Numbered from the stretch's first letter, positions 41,971 through 52,260 are shown. The stretch is 64,000 bases of DNA from Mesorhizobium sp. M4B.F.Ca.ET.203.01.1.1 (GCF_004791025.1 NZ_SRUO01000006.1:124001-188000), one strand, 5' to 3'. The notes: generated from the letters alone by a model not told the origin. Numbers and translations: made by a program.

Positions 41971-42983
41971 CACTTGATGTTGGCTTTGATGGCCCCGATG
42001 GCGTCTTCCTGCGTATATTCGTGCGTGGCGACGCCGCCTTCCTTGATCTTCGGCAGGGCGGCTTCGAAATCGTCCTGGGTGAAGGCGAGGTACGGCACCA
42101 GAAGGTCGTGCGGAATGTCGGTGCGGCCGTCGAGCACCTGCTGCGCCACCCAGAAGGCCAGCGTCGAGACGCCCGGCGCGATCGACGCCGACCATGTCTT
42201 GTAGCCGTCCTTCTCCTTCTGCTCTTTCCACCACTTCAGCTCGTCCTGGCGGTTGCCCATGATGATGGTCGGGCGCGGCTTGCCGGCGGCGGCGAAGGCC
42301 TGCGCGGCGCCGTAGCCGTCACCGCCCTGGTCGACGATGCCGACGACATCCGGCAGCGACGGCAGGATGGTCGCCACCGCCTTCTGCGCCGTGGTCTGGT
42401 CCCAGTCGCCGGTCACCGAGCCGACGATCTTGAACTCGGGATGGGCGGCGACGCCTTCGAGGATGCCGGCATGGATGGCGTCGTCGATCGAGGTTCCGGC
42501 CAGGCCGCGGATTTCCAGCAGATTGCCGCCCTTGGGCTGGAACTTGGCCATCTGCTCGACTTCCTGCTTGCCCATGTCCTTGAAGTCGACGACGACCCGG
42601 TAGGCGCAGGGCTCGGTGACGGTGCCGTCGAAGGAGACGACGACGATGCCGGCATCGCAGGCCTGCTTGATGGCGCCGTTGAGCGCATCCGGCGAGGCGG
42701 CGTTGATGACGATGGCGTCGTAGCCCTGCAGGATCAGGTTCTGCACCTGGGCGGCCTGGGTCGGCACTTCCTTGTCGGCGGTGGTGAAGACGTCGGCGGC
42801 CGCGACCACCTTGTCCTCGACCGCCTTCTTGGTGACGATGCCGTAGCTGTCCAGCATCGCCTGGCGCCACGAATTGCCTGCGTAGTTGTTGGAGAAGGCG
42901 ATCTTCTTGCCGCTGGTATCGGCAAGCGCGGTGCCCGAGGCGAGCATCGCCGCCAGAGCGCTCAGGACGAGTAGTTTCTTCAT
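41970..42983 (-). CDS. sugar ABC transporter substrate-binding protein (RbsB-like)
   Basis: 337 residues from the ATG at 42983, preceded by GGGAGG. Signal peptide [21 protein letters not shown]. Periplasmic binding protein type 1 fold: [70 protein letters not shown]. It gives its ligand to the downstream CUT2 permeases. The stop is shared with the ATPase start (TGATG). Family is clear; the ligand is not known. Confidence 0.93.
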   Translation of the reverse strand: MKKLLVLSALAAMLASGTALADTSGKKIAFSNNYAGNSWRQAMLDSYGIVTKKAVEDKVVAAADVFTTADKEVPTQAAQVQNLILQGYDAIVINAASPDALNGAIKQACDAGIVVVSFDGTVTEPCAYRVVVDFKDMGKQEVEQMAKFQPKGGNLLEIRGLAGTSIDDAIHAGILEGVAAHPEFKIVGSVTGDWDQTTAQKAVATILPSLPDVVGIVDQGGDGYGAAQAFAAAGKPRPTIIMGNRQDELKWWKEQKEKDGYKTWSASIAPGVSTLAFWVAQQVLDGRTDIPHDLLVPYLAFTQDDFEAALPKIKEGGVATHEYTQEDAIGAIKANIK

Positions 42984-43078
42984 GTCGTATCCTCCCAGAT
43001 GTGTTGACTGCTGCACTCCAGCCGGCTTTTAAGGCCGGCCTCACTTCCAATCCGATTTGAGCCCGGACGATCCCGCGC

Positions 43079-43966
43079 TCAAAACAGCCTCAGCCCCGGC
43101 ACGCGGACTCTGAGCCGGTAGAGCGACGTCGACGCGGCGATGTAGAGGCTCCTCAGATCCTCGTCGCCGAAGGTGAAATTGGCACAGTCTTCCGGCGTCG
43201 CGATGACGCCGAGAAGCTCGCCGGAGGCATCGAAGACGTGGATGCCGCCCGGGCCGGTGCAATAGAGATTGCCGCGGCTGTCGATCTTCATGCCGTCGGT
43301 CGATCCCGGCTCCGTGCCTTCGATCACCGCCCAGACCGCGCCGCCATTGAGGTCGCCATTGGTCTCGACGCGGAACACCCTGATATGCCCGCGCTCGGTG
43401 TCGTTGATGAACAGGCGCGATTCGTCGAGCGAGAAGCAGAGCCCGTTGGGCTGCGCGAAATCGTCGGCAAGCAAGGTCAGGGCGCCGTCGCCGTCGATCC
43501 GGTAGACACCCTGGAACGAAAGCTCCTGCTGTCGCGGCACGCCGTAGAATTCCACCCGGCCAAAGCCGGGGTCGGTGAAGTAGATGGAGCCGCCGGTAGC
43601 GACGACGACGTCGTTCGGGCTGTTCAGCTCCTTGTCGCCGTAATGGGTGGCGAGCACGGTCACGGTTCCGTCCGGCTCGGCGCGGGTGACGCGGCTCGTC
43701 GCGTGCTCGCAAGTGACCAGCCGCCCGCGGCGGTCGAGCGTGTTGCCATTGGCTTTATGGCTGGGCTCCCGGAACAGCTCGATCTCGCCCGATGGGCTGC
43801 GCCTGTACATGCGGCTTTCGGGAATGTCGGAAAACACCAGCCATTTCTCGTAAGGATGCCACACCGGCCCTTCGATGAAGGAGTAGCCCGTGGCCAGCCG
43901 TTCGATCGACGCGTTGCCGACAACGTCGTCGAAGCCGGAATGGCGGGCCCGCGCCGAAATCGACAT
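43079..43966 (-). CDS. SMP-30/gluconolactonase family lactonase
   Basis: 295 residues of the SMP-30/LRE beta-propeller family: YSFIEGPVWHPYEKWLVFSDIP with the metal Glu, SPNDVVVATGGSIYFTDPGFG with Asn/Asp ligands, and LFINDTERGHIRVF. These calcium or zinc enzymes open sugar lactones such as gluconolactone. The ATG at 43966 overlaps the tautomerase stop (TGATG). With a CUT2 transporter downstream, it probably processes an imported sugar after oxidation to the lactone. Confidence 0.9.
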   Translation of the reverse strand: MSISARARHSGFDDVVGNASIERLATGYSFIEGPVWHPYEKWLVFSDIPESRMYRRSPSGEIELFREPSHKANGNTLDRRGRLVTCEHATSRVTRAEPDGTVTVLATHYGDKELNSPNDVVVATGGSIYFTDPGFGRVEFYGVPRQQELSFQGVYRIDGDGALTLLADDFAQPNGLCFSLDESRLFINDTERGHIRVFRVETNGDLNGGAVWAVIEGTEPGSTDGMKIDSRGNLYCTGPGGIHVFDASGELLGVIATPEDCANFTFGDEDLRSLYIAASTSLYRLRVRVPGLRLF

Positions 43967-44160
43967 CACTGGTCCTTCGGCTTGCGGACAGCCGCGCCGC
44001 CGACGAACCAGTCGCTGCCGGCCACGTCCTCGAACACCACCCAGATCGCCTCCTTGGGCAGTTCGGCGACCTCGCTGATGGCTTCGGTGACGCGGCGCGA
44101 GATCTCGTCCTTGCGCTTTTGCGAATGGCCCTCGAGTATCCGTATGTTGACGAACGGCAT
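43966..44160 (-). CDS. 4-oxalocrotonate tautomerase family protein
   Basis: 64 residues, exactly the short tautomerase size. Pro2 follows the initiator Met (MPFVNIRILEGHSQKRKDEI), giving the catalytic N-terminal proline after Met removal; VFEDVAGSDWFVGG is the usual C-terminal part. The family isomerises enol and keto acids. It opens the operon with the lactonase and sugar transporter, so it may act on a 2-keto acid intermediate of that route. Confidence 0.9.
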   Translation of the reverse strand: MPFVNIRILEGHSQKRKDEISRRVTEAISEVAELPKEAIWVVFEDVAGSDWFVGGAAVRKPKDQ

Positions 44161-44286
44161 CGGCGCCTCCCGGGCATTTTCTTGTTGTGGGGAGCGAGCC
44201 TAGTCAGGCCCCGGGCCGGGCGATACGGGTCAACGCGCAGCGCCGACTGTGGTTTTGCACAGTCGGTTGCAAGCCGGTGACAAGGA

Positions 44287-45027
44287 TCATTGATCCTGCA
44301 GCGGCGCCGCCTGTGCCAGCCAGGCGTCGAGCCTGTCCTGCTCGCGGCGCAGCGCATCGATGTTGACCAGGCCCCGCGCCAGGGCGAGGTAGATCGCTCG
44401 CGTGCGCGAGTTGAAGACCGAAGCCTCTCCGGCGCCCTCCTCCGGCGGCACGATGCCCAGCTTGTCGTAGACATGCTTGATGCGGCTTTGGGCGCCGCGG
44501 ATCGACAGGCCGCGGCGCGCCGCGATCGCCCTGTCGGTCAGGCCCAAGGCGATGTCGATCAGGCTCTCATATTCGCCGTCGGTGATGCCCTCGAAGCGGT
44601 CCTGGACGCGGTGCTGGATACCACGGATCTCGCGGTCGATGATGCAGTGACCTTCGCGGAAGACGCCGCGCAGCGCCGAGCGCATGCCTTCTTCGGTCGC
44701 CGATTTCAGCACATAGCCATAGACCGAGCCGGGCGGCACGATGCGCGCCACGCCCCGCACATAGGCCTCGTCGGCGAAGTTCGACCAGAACAGGATGTGC
44801 GTGCCGGCGCGTCGGCTCCAGATCGCGCGCGCCACCTCGATGCCCGTCGCCTTGGGCAGTTGCAGGTCGAGCACGACATGCGGCGGCTCGCGCTCGGCCG
44901 CCAGGTTGATGGCATCCTCGCCGTCGCCGGCCTCGATCACCTCGACATCGCCCGGCCACAGCTGTTCCACCGTCCGGCGCGCGAAGGTGCGATGCAGCCC
45001 GTCATTCTCGGCAATCATGATCAGCAC
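44287..45027 (-). CDS. two-component response regulator, LuxR-type output
   Basis: 246 residues. Receiver domain residues 1-120: acidic pair Glu7/Asn8/Asp9 in MIAENDG, phosphorylation site Asp54 in VVLDLQLP, and conserved Lys in GYVLKSAT. C-terminal GerE/LuxR helix-turn-helix about 150-215 (YESLIDIALGLTDRAIAARRGLSIRGAQSRIKHVYDKLG). It overlaps the sensor kinase gene by seven bases, so it is the cognate regulator. The adjacent lactonase-transporter operon is a possible target. Confidence 0.9.
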   Translation of the reverse strand: MLIMIAENDGLHRTFARRTVEQLWPGDVEVIEAGDGEDAINLAAEREPPHVVLDLQLPKATGIEVARAIWSRRAGTHILFWSNFADEAYVRGVARIVPPGSVYGYVLKSATEEGMRSALRGVFREGHCIIDREIRGIQHRVQDRFEGITDGEYESLIDIALGLTDRAIAARRGLSIRGAQSRIKHVYDKLGIVPPEEGAGEASVFNSRTRAIYLALARGLVNIDALRREQDRLDAWLAQAAPLQDQ

Positions 45028-46292
45028 GACGCCACCTCCGATACCGCCTGCTGCTCGCCAGCCGTGGCCGGCTTGCCGTCCGCCGGCGCGCGATCGATCT
45101 CGATCAGAACCCTGGTGCCGCCCTTGCGACCGGCCGGCTCGAAGCGCAGCCGCGCGCCGACCAGCGCTGCCCGCGTGTGCATGTGGCCGATGCCGCCCTG
45201 CGCCGCCGGGTCGATCGTGCCGCAGCCATGGCCGTCATCGGTGACGACGACACTGAACACGCTGTCGGTCGACGTCAGCAGCACCTCGATGCGGCCGGGC
45301 GCTGCGTGCCGCACGGCATTGTTGATCGCTTCCTGGACGATCCGGTAGAGCGCCGTGCGCATCGTCTCCGACAGGCTGTCGGCGCTGCCGTCGCTGGTGT
45401 CGGCGATGCGCACCGCGATCGGCGGTTTCGCCCGCGCGACGCTGCGGTTCAGATGCGCTTCGACGGCGTCGCGCAGGCCGAACAGCTCGAGCACGCTCGG
45501 CCGCATGTCGTCGACGATGTGGCGCAGCTCCGCCAGGCAGCCGGCGATCTCCTGCTCGAGGTCGGCGAGCTGCGCCGTTCGCGCCATGCCCCGGCTGCGG
45601 AAGGCCGAGACCTGGCGCGCGATGCGGGCAAGGTCGCCAAGCGTCTGGTCGTGCAGGTCCATCGCCATGCGGCGGCGCTCGCGCTCCATGCCCTCGGTCA
45701 GTTGCGAGGCGCCGACCCTGAGCAGCTCCGCCCGGTTGCGCGTCTCGCTTTCGGCAAGCATGGCGCGCCGCGCCTCCTCGGTCTGGATCAGCGCGAAAAT
45801 ATAGGGCGCGATCAGATCGGCGCATTGCTGGGCGACCGCGACATCCGCCAGCGTGTAGCAGCCGATCTCGTGGCGGCTGATGTTGAGCGCGCCGATGACG
45901 CTGCCCCGCGCCCTCAGCGGTACGATGATGCGGCTGCGCAGCTTGGCCGCGAAAATCGGCCCATCGAAGGCGCCGGCAAAGTGGAAGCGGTCGTCGACAA
46001 GCGCGTTGTCCGACAACAGGTAGGGCGTCTTGCCCCACAGCACGTAGCGGATCGGGCTGCCTTCTACCGGATGCTGCGCCAACTCGCTCCAGCTGGTGTG
46101 GAAGCCGGCCTCGTAGCAGGCATGCATGCGTCCGTCCTGCGACAGCACCGCCAGGTCGATATGATCGTGCGGGATGAGCGTGCCGATTTCGATCGCCGTT
46201 GCCCGAAATGCCGAGCCCGGATCGATATGGCCTGCCAGCGCTCGCGAAATGGCGAGCAGCCTGTCGATCAGCTGGGGAGATACGTCCGACAT
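45021..46292 (-). CDS. GAF-domain sensor histidine kinase (NarL-type partner)
   Basis: 423 residues: a GAF domain at about 20-175 (IGTLIPHDHIDLAVLSQDG, IIVPLRARGSVIGALNISRH), then the HisKA_3 dimerisation helix (ERERRRMAMDLHDQTLGDLARIARQ, with the phospho-His in LHDQTLG), and a GHKL ATPase (ALYRIVQEAINNAVRHAAPGRIEV, VTDDGHGCG, GGIGHMHTRAAL). No membrane segment is seen, so it is a cytoplasmic sensor of an unknown small molecule. Partner is the overlapping LuxR-type regulator. Confidence 0.9.
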   Translation of the reverse strand: MSDVSPQLIDRLLAISRALAGHIDPGSAFRATAIEIGTLIPHDHIDLAVLSQDGRMHACYEAGFHTSWSELAQHPVEGSPIRYVLWGKTPYLLSDNALVDDRFHFAGAFDGPIFAAKLRSRIIVPLRARGSVIGALNISRHEIGCYTLADVAVAQQCADLIAPYIFALIQTEEARRAMLAESETRNRAELLRVGASQLTEGMERERRRMAMDLHDQTLGDLARIARQVSAFRSRGMARTAQLADLEQEIAGCLAELRHIVDDMRPSVLELFGLRDAVEAHLNRSVARAKPPIAVRIADTSDGSADSLSETMRTALYRIVQEAINNAVRHAAPGRIEVLLTSTDSVFSVVVTDDGHGCGTIDPAAQGGIGHMHTRAALVGARLRFEPAGRKGGTRVLIEIDRAPADGKPATAGEQQAVSEVASC

Positions 46293-46517
46293 GTCTCCTC
46301 CCTTGCAATCCGGCTAACCAAGCGACACGCCACGACGCCTCGTTCGCCAGCGCGGCCGATACCGGGTTTGCCTGCAGTCCTCCCTGCGCTGAAATAGTGA
46401 ACGCTTGCCGATGCCGCTGTCAACGACGCCTCTCTTGCGACCGGCGATCAACTTCAGGTGCGACGATTGAAAAGCCTTCTGCTCCTGGTTTAGGAACGAC
46501 GGCAGGAGAGATGATGC

Positions 46518-48923
46518 ATGGCAGCGACCGTTGCTCAGGGCGCCCCGGGAATACCGGCGCGCTGGACGTCAAGCGCCAAGAGCGGCGTCGGCACGGCGCT
46601 TTCTGAGGCCAGTCGGATCTGGTTCACGATCAGCCACGGCATCGTCAACGAAATCTACTATCCGCGCCTCGACAAGGCCTGCACGCGCGACATGGGGCTG
46701 ATCGTCACCGGCCCCGCCGGCGCTTTTTCGGAAGAGAAGCGCGATGCCGTGCATGCTGTCGCGCCTTTCGAGGACGGCGTGCCGGGCTACAGGCTGACCA
46801 ACACCGCGAGGGACGGGTCATACAGGATCGAAAAAAGGATCATTACGGACCCGAAACGCCCGGTCCTGCTGCAGGAGATCACCTTCACGCCGCTCAAGGG
46901 CCGGCCTTCCGATTACCGTGTCTACGCGCTTCTGGCGCCGCATCTCGTGAATGCCGGCATGGGCAACACCGCCTGGGTTGGCGAGCACCACGGCAGGCCT
47001 GTGCTGTTCGCCTCGGGACGCGGCACCTGCCTGGCGCTTGCCTCGTCGCTGCCCTGGGGCGCCTGCTCGGCCGGCTATGTCGGCTTCTCCGACGGCTGGC
47101 AGCAGCTCCAGCATGGCGGCGCGCTCGATCCGGCCTGCCAGCGGGCCGAGGACGGCAATGTCGCGCTGACCGGCGAGATCGGCTTTTCCGCCGGCAACGG
47201 CACGGCGCTGCTGGCGCTCGGTTTCGGCAGCTCGCCGGAAGAGGCTGCCGAAATGGCTTCGGCCAGCCTGGAGCAGGGCTTCGATGCGGCCGCCACGACC
47301 TATGTCGGGAACTGGCGCGAATGGCAGGCCGGGCTGCTTAAGCTCGACCGGCAGGCAGTGTCGGGATTGAATACCTACCGCGCCAGCACGGCGGTGCTGG
47401 CCTCGCATCTGTCGGTCGCCAGGCCGGGAGCCGCCGTCGCCAGCCTGTCGATCCCCTGGGGCTTCAACAAGGGCGACGACGACCTCGGCGGCTATCACCT
47501 AATCTGGCCGCGCGACCTGGTCGAGACGGCCGGCGGCTTCCTCGCCGCCGGCGACGGCAGCCAGGCGCTGCAGATCCTGGCCTATCTGCGCTCGATCCAG
47601 CAGCCGGACGGCCATTGGCCGCAAAATGCCTGGTCCGACGGTACCGCCTATTGGCCGGGCATCCAGATGGACGAATGCGCCTTTCCGCTTCTGCTCGCCG
47701 ACGCCCTGCGCCGTGCCGGCCATCTGCCGCGCGCCAAGCTCGCCGACTTCCTGCCGATGATCGAAAGTGCCGCGTCCTACGTGGTCCGCAACGGGCCGGT
47801 CACCGGCGAGGACCGCTGGGAAGAGGATGCCGGCTACAGCCCGTTCACGCTGGCCGTCGAGATCGCCGCCCTGCTGGCGGCCGCCGACATGCTCGACATC
47901 ATGGGAAAAACAGAGCCGGCAAACTATCTGCGCGAGACCGCCGATTGCTGGAACGACCAGATCGAGCGCTGGACCTATGTCGCTGGTACGCCGCTATGCG
48001 CCGAAGTGGGCGTCAACGGCTACTATGTCCGCATCGCCCCGCCGGATGCGTCGGATGCCGCATCGCCGAAGGACGGCTATGTGCCGATCAAGAACCGGCC
48101 GCCGACCGACACCGACAGGCCGGCCGAGGCCATCATCAGCCCGGATGCGCTGGCGCTGGTGCGCTTTGGGCTCAGGGCCGCGGATGATCCTCGCATCCTC
48201 GACACTTTGAAGGTCATAGACGCCAGGCTGCGCCGCGACCTGCCGCAGGGACCGCTCTGGTACCGCTACTCCGGCGACGGCTATGGCGAGCACGAGGACG
48301 GCTCACCCTTCGACGGCACCGGCCTGGGCCGTGCGTGGCCCTTGCTGGCGGGCGAGCGCGCCCACTACGAGCTCGCGGCGGGCCACAGGGACAGAGCGGA
48401 AAGCCTGCTTGCGACGCTCGAGGCGTCCGCCGGGGTCGGCGGCCTGCTGCCGGAGCAGGTCTGGGACGGCCCTGACCTGCCGCAGCGCGAGTTGCGCCTC
48501 GGCGCACCCTCGGGCAGCGCCATGCCGCTGGTCTGGGCGCATGCCGAGCATATCAAGCTGTTGCGTTCGCTCCGTGACGGCGCCGTGTTCGACCTGCCGC
48601 CGCAAGGCGTCGAGCGCTACATCAAGGCAAGGACCACCTCGCCCACGAGGATATGGCGCTTCAACAACAAGATCCGCGCCATCCCCGCCGGCAAGAATCT
48701 GCGCGTCGAGCTTGCGGCCAAAGGCGTGGTGCACTGGAGCAGCGACAAGTGGCTGACGGTGCGCGACGACAGGACCGCCGAGAACGCCTTCGGCGTCCAT
48801 CTGGTGGATCTGCCCGTTGACCGCCTGCCGCCGGGAAGCACGATCGTCTTCACTTTTTTCTGGCCCGACACCGGCCGTTGGGAGAATGTTGACTTCACCG
48901 TCGGCGTCGATGCCCGGTCATGA
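46518..48923 (+). CDS. glucan 1,4-alpha-glucosidase (glucoamylase, GH15)
   Basis: 801 residues: a beta-sandwich N-terminal domain (GVGTALSEASRIWFTISHGIVNEIYYPRLD) and an (alpha/alpha)6 catalytic domain (GGYHLIWPRDLVETAGGFLAAG, WPQNAWSDGTAYWPGIQMDE). Catalytic acid region DRWEEDAGY places Glu435/436, and the base region GGLLPEQVWDG places Glu646. It releases glucose from alpha-glucans. No signal peptide is apparent, so it likely acts on internal glycogen or maltodextrin. First of four genes leading to gnd, zwf and glucokinase; a palindromic repeat lies just after it. Confidence 0.93.
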   Translation: MAATVAQGAPGIPARWTSSAKSGVGTALSEASRIWFTISHGIVNEIYYPRLDKACTRDMGLIVTGPAGAFSEEKRDAVHAVAPFEDGVPGYRLTNTARDGSYRIEKRIITDPKRPVLLQEITFTPLKGRPSDYRVYALLAPHLVNAGMGNTAWVGEHHGRPVLFASGRGTCLALASSLPWGACSAGYVGFSDGWQQLQHGGALDPACQRAEDGNVALTGEIGFSAGNGTALLALGFGSSPEEAAEMASASLEQGFDAAATTYVGNWREWQAGLLKLDRQAVSGLNTYRASTAVLASHLSVARPGAAVASLSIPWGFNKGDDDLGGYHLIWPRDLVETAGGFLAAGDGSQALQILAYLRSIQQPDGHWPQNAWSDGTAYWPGIQMDECAFPLLLADALRRAGHLPRAKLADFLPMIESAASYVVRNGPVTGEDRWEEDAGYSPFTLAVEIAALLAAADMLDIMGKTEPANYLRETADCWNDQIERWTYVAGTPLCAEVGVNGYYVRIAPPDASDAASPKDGYVPIKNRPPTDTDRPAEAIISPDALALVRFGLRAADDPRILDTLKVIDARLRRDLPQGPLWYRYSGDGYGEHEDGSPFDGTGLGRAWPLLAGERAHYELAAGHRDRAESLLATLEASAGVGGLLPEQVWDGPDLPQRELRLGAPSGSAMPLVWAHAEHIKLLRSLRDGAVFDLPPQGVERYIKARTTSPTRIWRFNNKIRAIPAGKNLRVELAAKGVVHWSSDKWLTVRDDRTAENAFGVHLVDLPVDRLPPGSTIVFTFFWPDTGRWENVDFTVGVDARS

Positions 48924-48960
48924 TCCCGAAAAGTGGATACCGGTTTTCGGAAAAGATCAT
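48920..48960. repeat. short palindromic repeat of the GATC-CCGAAAA type
   Basis: CCGAAAA (48926-48932) pairs with TTTTCGG (48944-48950) across 11 bases, flanked by ATGATC and GATCAT. The same motif is widespread between genes in Mesorhizobium and relatives, as I recall. It separates the glucoamylase and gnd genes and may modulate read-through. Confidence 0.6.
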
Positions 48961-49020
48961 GATCGATCAAGACAGCACGGCCAGTAGATTCTATTTTCCT
49001 CGAGCGACTGGGATAAGACC

Positions 49021-50034
49021 ATGCAGATCGGAATGATGGGACTGGGCAGGATGGGCGCCAACATGGTGCGCCGCCTCATGCGCGACGGCCATGAATGCGT
49101 CGTCTACGACATCAACCCGGCAAGCGTCGCCGCTTTGGTCAAAGACGGCGCCATCGGCGCGGCCTCGATGGAGGAGTTCGTCGGCAAGCTTTCCAAGCCG
49201 CGCAGCGCCTGGCTGATGCTGCCGGCGGCGATCACCGGCAAGATCGCCGACCAGGTGGCGGCGCTGATGGAGCCCGGCGACATCATCATCGACGGCGGCA
49301 ATTCCTACTATCACGACGCCGTCGACCAGGCCGCCGAGCTTGCAGCCAAGGGCATCAACTATGTCGATGTCGGCACCAGCGGCGGCGTCTGGGGCCTGGA
49401 TCGCGGCTACTGCCTGATGATCGGCGGCCCGGACGAGGCGGTTCGCCATCTCGATCCGATCTTCGCCACGCTGGCACCCGGCGCCGACGCCGACAGCACG
49501 CCTGCCAAGGACGCCGGCACCGCGCCCTACGGCTATCTGCATTGCGGGCCGAGCGGCGCCGGCCATTTCGTCAAGATGGTCCACAACGGCATCGAATACG
49601 GCGTCATGGCCGCCTACGCGGAAGGCATCAACATCCTGAAGTCGGCGAATGCCGGCAAGCGCGCGCGCACCGCCGACGCCGAGACCAGCCCGCTGGAAAA
49701 CCCGCAATACTACCAGTTCGACATCGACCTGCCGCAGGTCGCCGAGGTCTGGCGTCACGGCAGCGTCATCGGCTCCTGGCTGCTCGATCTCACCGCCGGC
49801 GCGCTGAAGAACGACCCGGCGCTGACGCAGTTCGGCGGTCGCGTTTCGGATTCCGGCGAAGGCCGCTGGACGCTGAAGGCGGCGATCGACACCGGCGTGC
49901 CGGCGCCGGTGCTGTCCTCGGCGCTGTTCGACCGCTTCTCCTCGCAAGGCGAATCCGAATTCGCCGACAAGCTGCTCTCCGCCATGCGCTACGCCTTCGG
50001 CGGCCATGTCGAGAAGCCGAAGACCGGCGCCTGA
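49021..50034 (+). CDS. gnd: 6-phosphogluconate dehydrogenase, decarboxylating (short form)
   Basis: 337 residues, the short NAD-preferring type (about 300-340 residues) rather than the 470-residue E. coli type. Rossmann start [20 protein letters not shown]; substrate motif [22 protein letters not shown]; catalytic Lys in [16 protein letters not shown]. It oxidises 6-phosphogluconate to ribulose 5-phosphate and CO2. It lies 17 bases before zwf and 98 after the glucoamylase stop. Together with zwf and the glucokinase it gives the oxidative pentose phosphate branch, leaving out the lactonase. Confidence 0.93.
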   Translation: MQIGMMGLGRMGANMVRRLMRDGHECVVYDINPASVAALVKDGAIGAASMEEFVGKLSKPRSAWLMLPAAITGKIADQVAALMEPGDIIIDGGNSYYHDAVDQAAELAAKGINYVDVGTSGGVWGLDRGYCLMIGGPDEAVRHLDPIFATLAPGADADSTPAKDAGTAPYGYLHCGPSGAGHFVKMVHNGIEYGVMAAYAEGINILKSANAGKRARTADAETSPLENPQYYQFDIDLPQVAEVWRHGSVIGSWLLDLTAGALKNDPALTQFGGRVSDSGEGRWTLKAAIDTGVPAPVLSSALFDRFSSQGESEFADKLLSAMRYAFGGHVEKPKTGA

Positions 50035-50051
50035 GAGCGGGGAAGACATTG

Positions 50052-51428
50052 ATGAGCCAGGAACGGTCCGACACGCTGGTGCTCTTCGGAGCGACCGGCG
50101 ACCTCGCCCACAAGAAGATATTCCCAGCACTTTACCAGATGGTCGCCAAGGCGACGCTGACCGAGCCGGTGATCGGCGTCGCCTTCGACCCCTGGGACAT
50201 CGGCAAATTGCAGGCGCGCGCCCACGACGGCATCGCCACCGCGCTGGGTAGCGTCGACGAGACGGTGTTCGCCAAGCTGGCCTCGCAACTGCGCTATGTC
50301 AGCGGCGACTACCGCGACGGCGCGACCTTCGAGAAACTGAAGACAGCGCTCGGCTCCGCCCAGCACCCGCTGCACTACATGGCGGTGCCGCCGACCATGT
50401 TCGAGACCGTAGTCCAGGGGCTGGAGCAGTCCGGCACCGCGCGCGGCGCGCGGCTGATGGTGGAAAAGCCCTTCGGTCACGATTTGCAGTCGGCGCGCTG
50501 GCTCAACCGGGTGCTGCACCTGGTGTTCGACGAGCAGTCGATCTTCCGCATCGACCACTATCTCGGCAAGGAAGCGATCCAGAACCTGCTCTATTTCCGC
50601 TTCGCCAATGCCTTCCTCGAGCCGATCTGGAACCGCAATTTCGTCGAGAGCGTGCAGATTACCATGGCCGAGGATTTCGGCATCGACGGCCGCGGCAAAT
50701 TCTATGACGATGTCGGCTGCATCCGCGACGTCATCGAGAACCACCTGCTCAACATATTGTTGCTGCTCGCCATGGAGCCGCCGGTCGGCCGCTCGGCCGA
50801 CGACCTGATCGACGAGAAGGTGCAGGTGCTCCGTGCCATCCGCACGCTGACCAAGGAAGATGTCGTGCGCGGTCAGTTCGACGGCTATCTGGCGGAGCCG
50901 GGTGTCAAGCCCAACTCCCCGGTCGAGACCTTCGCCGCGGTCCGCTTCTTCGTCGACACCTGGCGCTGGCAGGACGTGCCCTTCTTCATCCGCGCCGGCA
51001 AGAACATGCCGGTGCATGCCACCGAGGTGATCGTGCGGCTGAAGCGGCCGCCGCTCGATGTCTTCGACCCGATCAAACCGGACGACGCCAACTATGTCCG
51101 CTTCCGCATCGACCCGCAGGTGGCGATCTCGATCGGCGCCCAGCGCAAGGTGGCCGGCGACGACATGGTCGGCGAGCAGGTGGAACTGACGGCGCTCGAC
51201 GACTCGAAGGGTGACATGCCGCCCTATGAGCGGCTGATCGGCGACGCCATGAACGGCAACGGCCAGCTGTTCACCCGCCAGGATGCGGCCGAGCTTGCCT
51301 GGCGCATTGTCGGCCCGGTGCTTGGCGACACGACGGCGCCGCACGTCTACGCGCCGAAGAGCTGGGGACCGGCCGATGCCATGAACGGCTTCGGCCCGCC
51401 GAACGGCTGGATCAACCCATCGAAATAG
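50052..51428 (+). CDS. zwf: glucose-6-phosphate 1-dehydrogenase
   Basis: 458 residues from the ATG at 50052. Cofactor motif [19 protein letters not shown]; active-site RIDHYLGKE at residues 166-174 with the catalytic His region; C-terminal [20 protein letters not shown] and [12 protein letters not shown]. Oxidises glucose 6-phosphate to the lactone. It is slightly short compared with the usual 480-495 residues, but all blocks are present. It sits between gnd and the glucokinase gene (11 bases), a compact sugar-oxidation operon. Confidence 0.95.
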   Translation: MSQERSDTLVLFGATGDLAHKKIFPALYQMVAKATLTEPVIGVAFDPWDIGKLQARAHDGIATALGSVDETVFAKLASQLRYVSGDYRDGATFEKLKTALGSAQHPLHYMAVPPTMFETVVQGLEQSGTARGARLMVEKPFGHDLQSARWLNRVLHLVFDEQSIFRIDHYLGKEAIQNLLYFRFANAFLEPIWNRNFVESVQITMAEDFGIDGRGKFYDDVGCIRDVIENHLLNILLLLAMEPPVGRSADDLIDEKVQVLRAIRTLTKEDVVRGQFDGYLAEPGVKPNSPVETFAAVRFFVDTWRWQDVPFFIRAGKNMPVHATEVIVRLKRPPLDVFDPIKPDDANYVRFRIDPQVAISIGAQRKVAGDDMVGEQVELTALDDSKGDMPPYERLIGDAMNGNGQLFTRQDAAELAWRIVGPVLGDTTAPHVYAPKSWGPADAMNGFGPPNGWINPSK

Positions 51429-51439
51429 GGGGCAACGAC

Positions 51440-52144
51440 ATGGCCAAGGCGGCAAAGCCGGCGGCGGCGGACGCGGAACCGATCGTGCTGACGATCGACA
51501 TCGGCGGCTCGCACGTCAAGATCCTGACCAGCGCCGGCGGCGAGATGCGCCGCGCCGAGTCCGGCCCGGGCCTGACGCCGCAGCAGATGATCGCCTCGGT
51601 GAAGACGCTGGCCGAGGGCCTCTCCTATGACGTGATCTCGATGGGCTACCCCGGCCCGGTCGCCCACAACCGGCCTTTCGCCGACCCCGCCAATCTCGGC
51701 AAGGGTTGGGCGGGCCACGACTTCGCCGCCGCCTTCGGCAAGCCGGTGAAGGTGATCAACGACGCGCTGATGCAGGCCATCGGCAGCTATGAGGGCGGGC
51801 GCATGCTGTTTCTCGGCCTCGGCACCGGCCTCGGCGCCGCTATGATCGTCGACAATGTCGCCCAGCCGATGGAACTCGCCCACCTTCCCTACAAGAAGGG
51901 CGGCAGCTTCGAGGACTATGTCGGCGAGCGCGGGCTGGAGAAGCGCGGCAAGAGGAAATGGCGCAAATCCGTGTTCGACGTCGTCGACAGGCTTCGCGCC
52001 GCCCTGCAGCCCGACTACGTCGTCATCGGCGGCGGCAACGTCGACAAGCTTGATCAAATGCCCGCCGATTCCAGGCGCGGCGACAATACGCGTGCTTTCG
52101 AAGGCGGTTTTCGACTGTGGCGCGACAAGGCGCTGATCGTCTGA
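51440..52144 (+). CDS. ROK-family glucokinase, polyphosphate-glucokinase type
   Basis: 234 residues. Phosphate motif IVLTIDIGGSHVKIL, catalytic region GYPGPVAHNRP, sugar-binding VKVINDALMQAIGSYEGGRMLFLGLGTGLGAAMI. The zinc-site motif of many ROK repressors is absent, and the length and GTGLG block resemble polyphosphate glucokinases of alphaproteobacteria. It would phosphorylate glucose freed by the glucoamylase, feeding zwf. Phosphoryl donor (ATP or polyphosphate) cannot be decided by eye. Last gene of the operon. Confidence 0.88.
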   Translation: MAKAAKPAAADAEPIVLTIDIGGSHVKILTSAGGEMRRAESGPGLTPQQMIASVKTLAEGLSYDVISMGYPGPVAHNRPFADPANLGKGWAGHDFAAAFGKPVKVINDALMQAIGSYEGGRMLFLGLGTGLGAAMIVDNVAQPMELAHLPYKKGGSFEDYVGERGLEKRGKRKWRKSVFDVVDRLRAALQPDYVVIGGGNVDKLDQMPADSRRGDNTRAFEGGFRLWRDKALIV

Positions 52145-52164
52145 TAGTATTACATCTCAGTATA

Positions 52165-52179
52165 GTTATTCAAAATAAC
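52165..52179. promoter_or_regulatory. AT-rich palindrome upstream of mucR
   Basis: GTTATT-CAA-AATAAC is a perfect 15-base palindrome in the 116-base gap between the glucokinase and mucR genes. Ros/MucR proteins bind AT-rich sites with T-A steps and repress their own genes, so this is a candidate autoregulatory site. Symmetry and position are the only evidence. Confidence 0.4.
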
Positions 52180-52260
52180 GTGTTTCGCGGCGCGAACTCA
52201 TTGCGTTGAGCAGATTTGCCGACTAGGAGTCGCGCCACCCCCTACCGACGGAGAAATAAA

